DNA of 64,000 nt, taken from NCBI GenBank assembly GCA_020636315.1, contig JACJYA010000001.1:62001-126000 (forward strand). Direction: 5' to 3'. A program made the translations under genes and the position numbers. Positions 9,037-17,498 of the stretch are shown here, piece by piece (the first letter of the stretch is position 1; every line of letters starts with the position of its first letter). The notes below the pieces were generated by a model that was not told where the DNA came from, did not search any database, and was given only the letters and a program-made list of their open reading frames with translations. Source of the DNA: Lewinellaceae bacterium. Lineage in GTDB: Bacteria > Bacteroidota > Bacteroidia > Chitinophagales > Saprospiraceae.

Positions 9037-11415
9037 ATGAAGCGAGCCCTATTGACGGCCTGCTTGCTGCTGGGATTGCTATGCTCCGCAACAGGCCAAC
9101 CCAACGCCCCTCAGGAAGAACGGTTTACCATCAGTGGCTATCTCAAGGACGCCACTTCCGGAGAGGAACTCCTCTACGCCAGCATCTTCGAACCCACGAC
9201 CAAATCCGGCACCACAACCAACCTCTATGGTTTCTATTCCCTGACCTTACCGCCGGGCACTTACGAACTCACATTTTCCTATATCGGTTTTCAGCCACTG
9301 GTAAAGACAGTGGCCCTCAGGTCCGACGTCGAACTCAATGTGGAAATGCAACCCGCTGCGGCCGTGCTGGAGGAGGTGGTCGTCACCGATAAGAAGGAGG
9401 ATCAGTCCGTACAGCAGGTGGCCATGAGCCGGCTCGACGTACCCATCGAGGAGATCAAAAAGCTGCCGTCTCTGCTGGGCGAACCCGATGTGATCAAGAC
9501 GATACAGACTTTGCCGGGGGTCACCAGCGCCGGCGAAGGCACCTCCGCTTTTTTCGTCCGCGGCGGAAGCGCCGACCAGAACCTCATTCTCATCGATGAG
9601 GCGCCGGTGTATGACGTATCGCACCTTTTCGGATTATTCTCCGTTTTCAACGCCGATATCATCAAAAGTGCAGAGTTGTACAAGGGCGGCATACCTGCCA
9701 AATACGGGGGCCGCCTGTCCTCTCTGCTGGAAGTCACCACCCGCGACGGCAACGCCAAACAGTTCTCCGCCACCGGCGGCGTTGGGCTTCTGGCCGCCAA
9801 GCTGACTCTGGAAGGGCCCATAGTGGAAGACAAGGCCTCCTTCATCGTATCTGGCAGGCGCTCATACGCCGACCTGTATATGAAGAACTCCAGCCAGTTC
9901 GACGGCACGGCGGTCAGCTTCTACGACCTGAACGCCAAGGCCAACTGGAAGGCCAACAACAAGAACCGGTTCTTCCTGGCCGTTTATGGCGGCCGCGATA
10001 TCTGGCAGTTTGACAACAACTTCAAAATGGACTGGGGCAACCAGACGGCCACTTTCCGCTGGAACCATCTGTTCAATGACCGCCTGTTCTCCAACCTGAC
10101 CCTGGTTTACAGCGACTTCGACTATGTCCTGCACGACAAAGACCCCGTCGATGGGTTCCTCTGGGAGGCCAACCAGCGGGAAGCCTCATTCAAAGAAGAC
10201 ATCACTTACTTTATAACCCCTGATTTCACTCTCAAATTCGGTTATCAGGGGATCTACCGCCGGTTTACTCCCGGCACGATCACCAGCAACGGGGCAGAGT
10301 CCATTTTCAAATCCACCAGCCTGCAGCAGCAATTTGCACTGGACCACGCCCTGTACCTCGGCGCCGAACACCAGGTGACGGAAAGGCTGAGCCTCGAATA
10401 CGGCCTGCGCTACAGCCTCTTTCAGAATATCGGAAAAGGCACGATATATGAATACGAAGACCCCGCAGATAATGTCGATATCATCATTCGCGATTCTACT
10501 ACTTACCAGAATTTCGAAACGATCAAGCTGTTCCACAACCCCGAGCCTCGCTTTGCCGCTCGCTATATGCTCGATCAGCAGAGTTCTTTCAAGGCCTCCT
10601 ACAACCGCATGGTGCAGTACGTGCACCTGATCTCCAACTCCACAGTGCCGGTTCCCTTCGCCACCTGGGCGCCCAGCTCACCCTATCTCGGCCCTCAGAA
10701 GGCCGACCAGGTTGCCGTGGGTTATTTCCGGAATTTCCGGGACAACATGTTCGAATTCTCTGCAGAGGCCTATTACAAAAAAGCCGACGGGCTTACTGAA
10801 TTTGCCGACAATGCCGAATTGTTCTTCAACCCCCATCTGGCCACCGAGTTTCGCCAGGGCAGATCCGAATCCTACGGGCTGGAGTTCTACCTGCGCAAAA
10901 GCAAGGGCAACCTGACCGGCTTTGCCAGCTATACCCTGTCCGAAGCCACCATGGAAGTAGCCGGCGTCAATAACGACAAGGCCTTTCCCGCCAACCACGA
11001 CCGGCGCCACAACCTCAACCTGGCGATGGCCTACAGCCTCAGCCCACGGTGGAGCCTCGGCGCCAATTTCACCTATGCCTCCGGCCGCCCCATCACGCTG
11101 CCTGCGGGAAAGTACGACTTCGACGGATATCTGGTCAATTTCTACTCCAGCCGCAACGGCTACCGCCTGCCGGCTTTCCACCGGCTGGACCTCTCGGCCA
11201 CCTACGAACCCAAAAAGAACGAGAACCGCCGCTGGCAGAACTCTTTCGTCGTGGGGGTTTACAACGCCTACAACCGCCAGAACCCCTGGACGATCTACAC
11301 CCGCACCAAACAGGATGACGACGGGAACATCATCGGCGACGGCACCGAGAAAGAAGCGAGAATGGTCTATCTGTTCGGCGCCCTGCCCTACTTCAGCTGG
11401 AATTTTAAATTTTAA
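9037..11415 (+). CDS. TonB-dependent receptor with carboxypeptidase-regulatory-like domain
   Basis: This outer-membrane receptor of 792 residues probably imports a nutrient using TonB energy. I chose the ATG at 9037 because it opens a clean signal peptide (MKRALLTACLLLGLLCSATG); an upstream ATG at 8983 would add 18 charged residues. A CarboxypepD_reg-like domain covers residues 30-115 (ISGYLKDATSGEELLYASIF), a plug follows at about 140-240 (LPSLLGEPDVIKTIQTLPGV, then FFVRGGSADQNLILIDEAPV), then the 22-strand barrel to a terminal Phe (YFSWNFKF). It is followed by a DUF4249 lipoprotein 35 bp downstream, a standard receptor-lipoprotein pair in Bacteroidota. The substrate cannot be told from the sequence. 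The gene is intact, in contrast to the region before it. Confidence 0.93.
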   Translation: MKRALLTACLLLGLLCSATGQPNAPQEERFTISGYLKDATSGEELLYASIFEPTTKSGTTTNLYGFYSLTLPPGTYELTFSYIGFQPLVKTVALRSDVELNVEMQPAAAVLEEVVVTDKKEDQSVQQVAMSRLDVPIEEIKKLPSLLGEPDVIKTIQTLPGVTSAGEGTSAFFVRGGSADQNLILIDEAPVYDVSHLFGLFSVFNADIIKSAELYKGGIPAKYGGRLSSLLEVTTRDGNAKQFSATGGVGLLAAKLTLEGPIVEDKASFIVSGRRSYADLYMKNSSQFDGTAVSFYDLNAKANWKANNKNRFFLAVYGGRDIWQFDNNFKMDWGNQTATFRWNHLFNDRLFSNLTLVYSDFDYVLHDKDPVDGFLWEANQREASFKEDITYFITPDFTLKFGYQGIYRRFTPGTITSNGAESIFKSTSLQQQFALDHALYLGAEHQVTERLSLEYGLRYSLFQNIGKGTIYEYEDPADNVDIIIRDSTTYQNFETIKLFHNPEPRFAARYMLDQQSSFKASYNRMVQYVHLISNSTVPVPFATWAPSSPYLGPQKADQVAVGYFRNFRDNMFEFSAEAYYKKADGLTEFADNAELFFNPHLATEFRQGRSESYGLEFYLRKSKGNLTGFASYTLSEATMEVAGVNNDKAFPANHDRRHNLNLAMAYSLSPRWSLGANFTYASGRPITLPAGKYDFDGYLVNFYSSRNGYRLPAFHRLDLSATYEPKKNENRRWQNSFVVGVYNAYNRQNPWTIYTRTKQDDDGNIIGDGTEKEARMVYLFGALPYFSWNFKF

Positions 11416-11450
11416 ATGAAGCTAACCTCCAATCAAAAAATATTTGCATC

Positions 11451-12266
11451 ATGAAAAATATCCTTCTTCTCGGCCTTTTTGCCCTTGCCCTTATAAGCTG
11501 TGAAAAAACGGTGGAACTGGACCTGGAGCAAACCGAACCGGCAACCATTATCGAAGGGCTGATCACCAACCAGCCCGGGAAGCAGTATATCCGCATCAGC
11601 CGCTCAGCGGGTTTTTATTCTTCCGGGCAGAACCCGGCGGTCAGCGGCGCCATTGTCAGGGTTGAAGATAATGAGGGCAATACGTTCTCCTTCATCGAGC
11701 AGGAACCCGGCTTCTACGTCCCCGAGGCGCCTTTCAGCGGCAAGGTGGGCAACACCTATACCCTGTTCGCAAAGGTGGGCCAGGAAACCTACACCGCCAG
11801 CGAACCCATGAACTATGTGCCGCCGTTCGACAGCCTCAGCATCCGCATCGACCCGGAAGAACAGGCCGGCCCGGAAGACGAAGGGCGGTTCTACGAGGTA
11901 CTCGTCTATATCAAAGAACCGCAAGCCACTGTAGATTATTACCTGGCCAAGTTCTACCGCAATGATACCATCATGAACTGGGACGGGGAGTGGGCCTTTG
12001 CCTACGATGACCTGCTGCTCAGCGAAGACATCAGCAATCTTCCGGTTCCATTTTATTACGCCAAGGGAGATATGGCCAAAGTGGAGATGTACGCCGTCAC
12101 CCGCGAGTGTTATAAATATTACCTCGGCCTCAACGAAAACATCAACAGCGACGGCGGTATGTTCAGTGGCCAGCCGGCCAACCTTCGCACCAATATCGAA
12201 GGTGGCGCCATTGGTTACTTTCAGGTGTCGGGTTTGGAGGATGCCGAAATAAAGGTCGCAGATTAG
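11451..12266 (+). CDS. DUF4249 lipoprotein, partner of the TonB receptor
   Basis: A 271-residue lipoprotein with a lipobox at its N-terminus (MKNILLLGLFALALISCEK; Cys17 is the lipidated residue). The family signature follows directly: KTVELDLEQTEPATIIEGLI, then YIRISRSAGFYS and a carboxypeptidase-like first domain (VSGAIVRVEDNEGNTFSF). DUF4249 proteins are encoded next to TonB-dependent receptors and are thought to sit at the cell surface as a substrate-binding lid. Here the gene starts 35 bp after the receptor stop, so the two are almost certainly co-transcribed. No catalytic motif is seen. The length is at the short end of the family. Confidence 0.88.
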   Translation: MKNILLLGLFALALISCEKTVELDLEQTEPATIIEGLITNQPGKQYIRISRSAGFYSSGQNPAVSGAIVRVEDNEGNTFSFIEQEPGFYVPEAPFSGKVGNTYTLFAKVGQETYTASEPMNYVPPFDSLSIRIDPEEQAGPEDEGRFYEVLVYIKEPQATVDYYLAKFYRNDTIMNWDGEWAFAYDDLLLSEDISNLPVPFYYAKGDMAKVEMYAVTRECYKYYLGLNENINSDGGMFSGQPANLRTNIEGGAIGYFQVSGLEDAEIKVAD

Positions 12267-12343
12267 CGTACTTTGACCGAAGCCGGGAAGTGGCCCGGGA
12301 TGAATTTACCTGTGGGCTGCTTCTCAACTTTTTAATTGCTGTC

Positions 12344-12402
12344 GGGGGGTGTTCATAGTTTCTGGGTTCTGGGTTCTGGGTTTCTGGTTTCTGGGTTCCG
12401 CA
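12344..12402. repeat. Degenerate short direct repeats (TTCTGGGTT units)
   Basis: Five or six copies of a 7-9 base unit (TTCTGGGT and TTTCTGGT variants) stand in tandem between the DUF4249 gene and the next gene. This is one of several low-complexity spacer repeats in the window. Confidence 0.6.
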
Positions 12403-12543
12403 ACTCGCAACCCGGCCCCCATACCTTTCCCCCTCCATCCCCTCTAACCGTGCACTGACAAAAATCACCTTTCCGGACTATTCTTCATCATCGCGTTCGA
12501 TTATCAATCGGGTTACATTGAAGAGAACAAAAAGCCCGATATC

Positions 12544-13104
12544 ATGAAAAAATGGGTACTTCTGTCAGCAATAACCTTTGGCCTGCTGAGTGCCCTCAAC
12601 GGCCAACCCCGGGAATGGGCTTACCACGCCGGAACCACCGTACAGTTGAGCGAAATTAACGGCCCCAATGCCGTTTCGGCAGGGATGACGGCCGGGGTTT
12701 CCAATGGGCGTATCCTCCTGGGTTTTTATGGCCTTAAGGCCCTCACGCCGGCCCAGGCCCCCACCTTCGAATCTACACTGGAAGAATATGGTTTTCAGGG
12801 AGCATTCCTGTATCCGGCCACATCCCGGCTCAACCTCACTTTCGGGTTACGGGCAGGGTACGGCGAGGCCGGCATGAAAGCCATTTACAAGCGGGTCAGT
12901 GAAGGGACGGAGAAAGCAAACATCTGGGCTATCAGCCCGGAAGTGGGCGTGGAGTTTCCCCTCAGCCGGCGCCTGAGCCTGGCCTATTCCAGCGGTTACC
13001 GCTGGCTTTGGGGAGCCGAAAACCTGGAAGATGTCAGTTGCGGCAGTTACAGCAGCCTGTACTCTGCGCTCAGCCTCAGGGTTGGCTTTTTTCCGGGGCG
13101 TTGA
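12544..13104 (+). CDS. Predicted outer-membrane beta-barrel protein
   Basis: A 186-residue protein with a signal peptide (MKKWVLLSAITFGLLSALNG). The rest alternates polar and apolar residues in short strands separated by Gly and Asn turns, for example TFGLRAGYGEAGMKAIYKRV and WAISPEVGVEFPLSRRLSLA. It ends in a basic tail after LRVGFFPGR. This fits a small 8-stranded outer-membrane barrel of the kind common in Bacteroidota. I recognise no specific family and propose no substrate. A perfect dyad overlaps its stop codon (13099-13116). Confidence 0.55.
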   Translation: MKKWVLLSAITFGLLSALNGQPREWAYHAGTTVQLSEINGPNAVSAGMTAGVSNGRILLGFYGLKALTPAQAPTFESTLEEYGFQGAFLYPATSRLNLTFGLRAGYGEAGMKAIYKRVSEGTEKANIWAISPEVGVEFPLSRRLSLAYSSGYRWLWGAENLEDVSCGSYSSLYSALSLRVGFFPGR

Positions 13105-13116
13105 TGAAAATCAACG
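13099..13116. promoter_or_regulatory. Perfect dyad CGTTGAT-gaaa-ATCAACG
   Basis: Seven-base arms with a GAAA loop overlap the stop of the barrel gene and lie 45 bp before the -7 box of the heat-shock gene. It may be a weak hairpin or an operator; no T-run follows, so it is not a standard terminator. Confidence 0.35.
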
Positions 13117-13160
13117 AAACGAGATGATATTTCTCATAAGGCAGGAAGGGAAGAGAAGGA

Positions 13161-13168
13161 TATATTTG
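13161..13168 (+). promoter_or_regulatory. -7 box TATATTTG of the hsp20 operon
   Basis: A perfect Bacteroidota TAnnTTTG box lies 48 bp before the hsp20 ATG. I see no clear TTG at the expected -33 distance, so the promoter may depend on an activator or an alternative factor. Confidence 0.5.
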
Positions 13169-13215
13169 AACACAATTGATTAGTAACCAATACTTAAACC
13201 AAAATAAAAGGAACC

Positions 13216-13635
13216 ATGTCACTGATGAAAAGAACCAGCCTGATGCCGTGGGTTGACCGTTTCTTCGCAGATGACGACTTCTTTAACAGGTGGTGGAGGG
13301 AAGACCGCCTCCCTGCTGTTAATGTAGCCGAAACCGAAAAGGAATTCAAAGTGGAAGTTGCGGCTCCCGGCATGAAGAAGGATGACTTCAAGATCGAAGT
13401 CAAGGAAGGAGTGCTGTACATCAGCGCCGAGACCAAAGCAGAGAAGGAAGAGAAAGAAGAGGACTACATGCGGAAAGAGTTCAGCTACAGTTCCTTCAAA
13501 CGCTCCTTCTATCTGCCCGAAAACGTGAAAGAGGAAGAGATCCTCGCCAACTACAAAGAAGGAATTTTGTACCTGACGATACCGAAAGTAAAAGTTGAGA
13601 AAAAGGAAAAAACGAAAAAGATCGAGATCAGGTAA
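13216..13635 (+). CDS. Small heat-shock protein, Hsp20/alpha-crystallin family
   Basis: A 139-residue ATP-independent chaperone that holds unfolding proteins in the cytosol. The alpha-crystallin domain covers residues 35-135. Visible signatures are LPAVNVAETEKEFKVEVAAP, GMKKDDFKIEVKEGVLYISA, the acidic loop KAEKEEKEEDYMRKEFSYSS, FKRSFYLPENVKEE and the late conserved strand ANYKEGILYLTIPK. The N-terminal arm is short and aromatic (PWVDRFFADDDFFNRWW). It is the first gene of a probable four-gene operon with a lipoprotein and two CBS-domain proteins, which suggests a stress-response unit. Confidence 0.93.
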   Translation: MSLMKRTSLMPWVDRFFADDDFFNRWWREDRLPAVNVAETEKEFKVEVAAPGMKKDDFKIEVKEGVLYISAETKAEKEEKEEDYMRKEFSYSSFKRSFYLPENVKEEEILANYKEGILYLTIPKVKVEKKEKTKKIEIR

Positions 13636-13713
13636 GCGGAACCCAGGCAAGGCTGCTCCGGCAACAGGGCCAAAGCCGGCTTCCGGAAATGAACCACACA
13701 AAAACAGTGCACC

Positions 13714-14457
13714 ATGAAATTTCTGGTTCGGGTAGTATCCATTATCATTCTAACCTCACTGATCACCGGTTGCGAAACTACCGAGATCAGGAAAGCCATG
13801 GTGCACTTTGACCGGGCATTCATCCCGGTGCTGGCCTATACCTATGAAGGAGATATCCACCAGGCCAAGCGTTCGGTTTTTTACCTCGAATTTCAGTGGC
13901 AGAAAGTGAAAAAGCAATACCAGGGCTACCTTCCGGATGAAAAGGAGAGGCTGAACAGGGTCGATAACTGGCTGGGCGACGCGTACTTCGCCATTGACGC
14001 CAACAAGCCACTTACCGCTGCCAATCAGCTGGAACATGTGAAGTACGAATTCATGGAACTCCGCCGGAAATATGGCGTGGATTATTACCTGGATGGCCTC
14101 TATGAATTTCAGGATGCCATCGCTCTGCTGGCCGAAGCTGCCGAAGATGAAATGATGTGCCTGATGGAATGGGGCGAATACGAACACCTGCTTTACCAGG
14201 CAATGGACGACTGGCAGGCCATCAGAGCAAAAAAACTGGATGCCGAACTTTTCGAGTTTGACGAAGCCCGGCTCCGGCAACTCGTAGCCAAACAAGACGC
14301 TATGCAGGCAGTTCTGGATCAGTATGCAGAAACGTTCAGCTGCGCTAACCGCAAGCAATTGGCCATTGCCAGCCAAAGCCTGCAGCCGGTGTTTTTTGAT
14401 GTACTGATACTTTTTGGCAATTTCGAAGCCTCACAAACATATTTCGCACAAAAGTAA
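13714..14457 (+). CDS. Lipoprotein of unknown function in the hsp20-CBS operon
   Basis: A 247-residue protein with a lipobox (LTSLITGC; Cys at about residue 20). The mature part looks entirely helical, with heptad-like leucines and aromatic residues (VFYLEFQWQKVKKQYQGYLP, then LGDAYFAIDANKPLTAANQL and EFMELRRKYGVDYYLDGLYE). This suggests a helical-bundle periplasmic protein, similar in character to periplasmic cytochrome-like or metal-response proteins, but no heme or metal motif is present. The gene follows hsp20 by 78 bp and precedes the first CBS gene by 25 bp. Not recognised as a named family. Confidence 0.6.
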   Translation: MKFLVRVVSIIILTSLITGCETTEIRKAMVHFDRAFIPVLAYTYEGDIHQAKRSVFYLEFQWQKVKKQYQGYLPDEKERLNRVDNWLGDAYFAIDANKPLTAANQLEHVKYEFMELRRKYGVDYYLDGLYEFQDAIALLAEAAEDEMMCLMEWGEYEHLLYQAMDDWQAIRAKKLDAELFEFDEARLRQLVAKQDAMQAVLDQYAETFSCANRKQLAIASQSLQPVFFDVLILFGNFEASQTYFAQK

Positions 14458-14482
14458 TTGACTAACCTTAAAAACGGCCACC

Positions 14483-14938
14483 ATGAATCCGGACAAAGCT
14501 ATTCGGGAAATAATGACCACCAAGCTGGTAACGGTTTCCCCCGACAGGCCAGCAAAAGCCATTCAGGATATATTCCGCGAGAAGGATTTTCACCACATCC
14601 CGGTTATCGATAAAGGGGAACAACTGGTAGGAATTATCAGTAAGGAGGATGTTTTCAAAGTTGCTCATGTCTTATCCCTGCAGACAACCGGTAAAGCTTA
14701 TTCCGAAAAGGAATACACGCGGCTGACTGCCGCTGATATCATGACCAGGTACCCCATCACTCTGGACCCCGATGACACCATTGGGCTGGCGGCTGATATC
14801 TTCCTGGCCAACAAATTCCATGCGTTGCCAATCGTCGAAGACAACAGGCTCGTCGGCCTGATAACCACCCATGACCTGCTCAACTTCAGCTTCAACAGCG
14901 TTGAGGTAGAGAAAACGGAAGAAGCGTATGAAGAATGA
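14483..14938 (+). CDS. CBS-domain pair protein
   Basis: A 151-residue stand-alone Bateman module. The first CBS domain reads EIMTTKLVTVSPDRPAKAIQ and HHIPVIDKGEQLVGIISKED; the second reads DIMTRYPITLDPDDTIGLAA and HALPIVEDNRLVGLITTHDL. Such proteins bind adenine nucleotides or S-adenosyl compounds and act as energy sensors. There is no attached catalytic domain, so a partner protein must be regulated. Its last 11 bases overlap the start of a second, clearly paralogous CBS gene, which indicates translational coupling and probably a heteromeric product. Confidence 0.88.
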   Translation: MNPDKAIREIMTTKLVTVSPDRPAKAIQDIFREKDFHHIPVIDKGEQLVGIISKEDVFKVAHVLSLQTTGKAYSEKEYTRLTAADIMTRYPITLDPDDTIGLAADIFLANKFHALPIVEDNRLVGLITTHDLLNFSFNSVEVEKTEEAYEE

Positions 14939-15407
14939 TGAATTCACAATAAAAACGCCTCCGATGAAAGATAAAACCACCACTGTCGGGCAAATCATGA
15001 CCACGCCGGTCATTACCGTGTCTCCCGACGATACAATGAGCAAGGTGCAGGATATTTTCCGCATGAACAATATCCACCACATCCCTGTGGTTGACAAAGG
15101 CAAGGTGGTGGGTATTATCAGCAAAGCGGACTATTTTCGCTTACTGCACGGCTTCACGCTCTTCAGGACGGAGAAGAGCAATGAATATAATGACGCCATT
15201 ATGCGTTCACTCCTTGTGGGAGAAGTGATGACCAAACAGGTTGCCACTCTCAACCCCGACGATTCGCTGGAAATGGCGGCAGGATTTTTCCGGGAGAATC
15301 TCTTTCACGCCCTTCCCGTCGTTGACAAGGGCAGGTTGATAGGGATAATTACAACTTTTGACCTTATCACCTATGCATTCTCAGAATACACTGTTTTGAA
15401 TTCGTGA
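14928..15407 (+). CDS. Second CBS-domain pair protein, paralogue of the preceding gene
   Basis: A 159-residue Bateman module: QIMTTPVITVSPDDTMSKVQ with HHIPVVDKGKVVGIISKADY, then EVMTKQVATLNPDDSLEMAA with HALPVVDKGRLIGIITTFDL. It aligns along its whole length with the upstream CBS protein and starts inside it (ATG 14928, stop of the first gene at 14936-14938), so the pair arose by tandem duplication. The first 15 or so residues are variable and polar. It ends the hsp20 operon and a terminator hairpin follows. Confidence 0.88.
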   Translation: MKNDEFTIKTPPMKDKTTTVGQIMTTPVITVSPDDTMSKVQDIFRMNNIHHIPVVDKGKVVGIISKADYFRLLHGFTLFRTEKSNEYNDAIMRSLLVGEVMTKQVATLNPDDSLEMAAGFFRENLFHALPVVDKGRLIGIITTFDLITYAFSEYTVLNS

Positions 15408-15432
15408 AAGGTTAGGCCCCGGAAGCACCAGG

Positions 15433-15508
15433 CGGCGGGTTTCCCCAAGGCTGCGGAGGCAGATATGTCATCAGGCCCTGCAGGTGGGGAACCCTGCCGT
15501 TTTTTTTT
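15433..15508 (+). terminator. Terminator of the hsp20-CBS operon
   Basis: A long imperfect stem (14 nt at 15433-15446 pairing with 15486-15499, one wobble and one mismatch) is followed directly by nine T residues. Confidence 0.7.
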
Positions 15509-15581
15509 GCCCCTCTTTGAAAGGCCAGGGGGCATTTCGTTTTTTCAAAATCCTACCCTGGCAGCTTTGCTTTAAAAAAAG

Positions 15582-15589
15582 TACCTTTA
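15582..15589 (+). promoter_or_regulatory. Possible -7 box TACCTTTA
   Basis: A one-base variant of TAnnTTTG lies 49 bp before the T9SS protein gene at 15638. No -33 TTG stands at the right distance, so the assignment is tentative. Confidence 0.35.
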
Positions 15590-15637
15590 CGAATACCAGA
15601 AAAGGCAACCTATTCCTGCAATTACAATGATCTTGGC

Positions 15638-16777
15638 ATGAAATTTCCCGTACTTTGTTTAATACTTGCCTCTTTTATCCCTATATCCGGCCAGGCTCAG
15701 CTCACCATTACAACGGAGAGCTTTCCCGGCGCCGGTGATACTTTATTCACAGCAATAGACAACCTGCCCTCCGGCAATTATATCACCGGCGCCGGCGAAG
15801 CGCAAAGCTGGGACTTTACAACACTCCAGGCGCCTTTTCCACGCCGGACGCTCCTTCTCCCCGCTCTGCAGGGCCCCGGAAGTTATGCCTTCCCCAATGC
15901 GAGTTTCTATGCCAGTATGGATGCGAATCTGGCCGCCTATTTCCGCGTGAGCAATACGGCTGTAGAACTACTTGGCTTTTACGGCCAGGACCCGCTGGGG
16001 TTGGGAGTGGAAAGCGCCTACCGTTTCACCCCGCCCGTCATCTGGCAACGAGCCCCTCTCAGGTACCAGGATGTCAACGAGTCGCAGGCCAACCTCTCTC
16101 TGGCTTTCTCTGCCGATGACCTCCCCGCCGGTGTGCTCGACAACCTCCCCATCACACCGGACTCTCTCCGCATCCGGCTCAACATTCACCGCTCGGACGT
16201 GGCCGATGCCTGGGGCACGCTGACCATCCCCGGGGGAATCTATGACGTGCTGAGGGAAAAACGGACGGAAGTCCGTGAAACGCGCCTGGACGCCAAGGTC
16301 GGTTTCTTTGGCTGGCAGGACATTACCGACATCGCCATCCAGGCCCTGGGCGCCACTCAACTGGGGCCCCAGGTTACTGTCAGCTACTACTATTTCAGCA
16401 ATGAAGCAGTGGAACCCATTGCCCTGGTGGTGGCCAATGAAGATGAATCTCAGGTATTGCGGGTTGAATACAAAGCCAACAATATCACTACCAATGTCCA
16501 AAACGCCGAAGCCTTGAAACCCGGTGTCTGGGCGTTTCCCAACCCGGCCATTGTAAATGTCCGATTTGAATTTACCAACCTGCCGCCCGGCCAATATAAA
16601 CTCAAGATCCACAACATTCTGGGTATTGAGGAGTGGCGGAAAAGTTACTTCATCAACGGTAACCACACTGAAAAAGTCGATATTTCTGCGCTGAGAAAAG
16701 GGACCTACCTGTACAGCCTCGTCGATGAACAAGGAAAAACCATCACCACCCGGAGGCTGATCGTGGTGCGGCCCTGA
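15638..16777 (+). CDS. T9SS type A sorting-domain protein
   Basis: A 379-residue secreted protein. The signal peptide is MKFPVLCLILASFIPISGQA. The body (about residues 22-290) is beta-rich with no motif I recognise; it resembles the many Bacteroidota proteins that open with 'LTITTESFPGAGD' and describe nothing catalytic. The C-terminal T9SS signal occupies about 295-379: VWAFPNPAIVNVRFEFTNLP, then HNILGIEEWRKSYF and DISALRKGTYLYSLVDEQGK ending TTRRLIVVRP. It would be exported by the T9SS and attached to the surface or released. It forms a single transcription unit with its own leader. Confidence 0.8.
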   Translation: MKFPVLCLILASFIPISGQAQLTITTESFPGAGDTLFTAIDNLPSGNYITGAGEAQSWDFTTLQAPFPRRTLLLPALQGPGSYAFPNASFYASMDANLAAYFRVSNTAVELLGFYGQDPLGLGVESAYRFTPPVIWQRAPLRYQDVNESQANLSLAFSADDLPAGVLDNLPITPDSLRIRLNIHRSDVADAWGTLTIPGGIYDVLREKRTEVRETRLDAKVGFFGWQDITDIAIQALGATQLGPQVTVSYYYFSNEAVEPIALVVANEDESQVLRVEYKANNITTNVQNAEALKPGVWAFPNPAIVNVRFEFTNLPPGQYKLKIHNILGIEEWRKSYFINGNHTEKVDISALRKGTYLYSLVDEQGKTITTRRLIVVRP

Positions 16778-16830
16778 GGGAGTGTTTTGTTTTCGGAATT
16801 CGGGGTTTGGGAATAGAGGTTCAAACAAAA

Positions 16831-16861
16831 TTGTCTAAGCGCAAAATCCACCGTATCTTTC
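16831..16861 (+). promoter_or_regulatory. Promoter TTG-N20-TATCTTTC
   Basis: The -33 element TTG at 16831-16833 is separated by 20 nt from TATCTTTC at 16854-16861, close to the Bacteroidota consensus. The lipoprotein ATG follows 18 bp after the box, which supports the chosen start at 16879. Confidence 0.6.
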
Positions 16862-16878
16862 CCAAAAAAAGGACGGGC

Positions 16879-17382
16879 ATGGAACGCTTTGCACTTTTTG
16901 TTATTCTGACAGGCTTTTTAATCCTTTCCGGCTGCCAATCGGGCCAGCCAAAACAAGAAAGCGGCCAGGAATCCCGGGAAGAGGCCTCCTCCGGGCAGCC
17001 TGCCGGAGAAAAGCCCTACCCCAGCCTGCCCCTGGATACCCTGCAAATGCTCTGGAACCAGTGTGATTATATAGACTATGTCTTTTATTACAAAGACTTC
17101 AGCGTAAGCCAAAATCAGCAGTCAGATATCCGGGCCTCCATCCGGCATATTTCTGAAGAAGTTCCCGCCATTTCTCCCAGCTGCCAGCCTGTAGGCCGCA
17201 TTTTTTACCAGGTACAGGGGGAGAACCGGCTGGAGGCTGACTTATACTTCAGCCCGGAATGCTCGTTTTTTGTTTTTTACGAGGATGGGAAAAAGGCCTA
17301 TGCCAACGCCATCATGCCGGCCGGTGTACAATTCTTCAACCAGGTGCTGAGCACCGGCGCTAACCCGCCGGCGGGCCAGTGA
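16879..17382 (+). CDS. Lipoprotein of unknown function
   Basis: A 167-residue protein starting at the ATG at 16879, which gives a clear lipobox (FALFVILTGFLILSGC; Cys16). An upstream alternative at 16807 adds 24 basic residues ahead of the signal and is unlikely because the promoter box ends at 16861. After a Gln/Glu/Ser-rich linker, the mature domain reads LDTLQMLWNQCDYIDYVFYY, then ISPSCQPVGRIFYQVQGENR and LYFSPECSFFVFYEDGKKAY. Three conserved-looking Cys residues may form disulfides. No named family is recognised. Confidence 0.6.
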   Translation: MERFALFVILTGFLILSGCQSGQPKQESGQESREEASSGQPAGEKPYPSLPLDTLQMLWNQCDYIDYVFYYKDFSVSQNQQSDIRASIRHISEEVPAISPSCQPVGRIFYQVQGENRLEADLYFSPECSFFVFYEDGKKAYANAIMPAGVQFFNQVLSTGANPPAGQ

Positions 17383-17498
17383 GCCAGAACCTTTAGAGAA
17401 CAGATAATAGTAATTCGACGAATTCCGAATTTCACCTGCCTCTGCAGGCTGCAGGCCCGGCTGGGCTATGCGGATACAGACAATCAATAAACCAACAG

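Noticed and set aside
15968..16828. 286-residue minus-strand open frame
   Set aside because: Shadow of the T9SS protein at 15638-16777, with no family resemblance.
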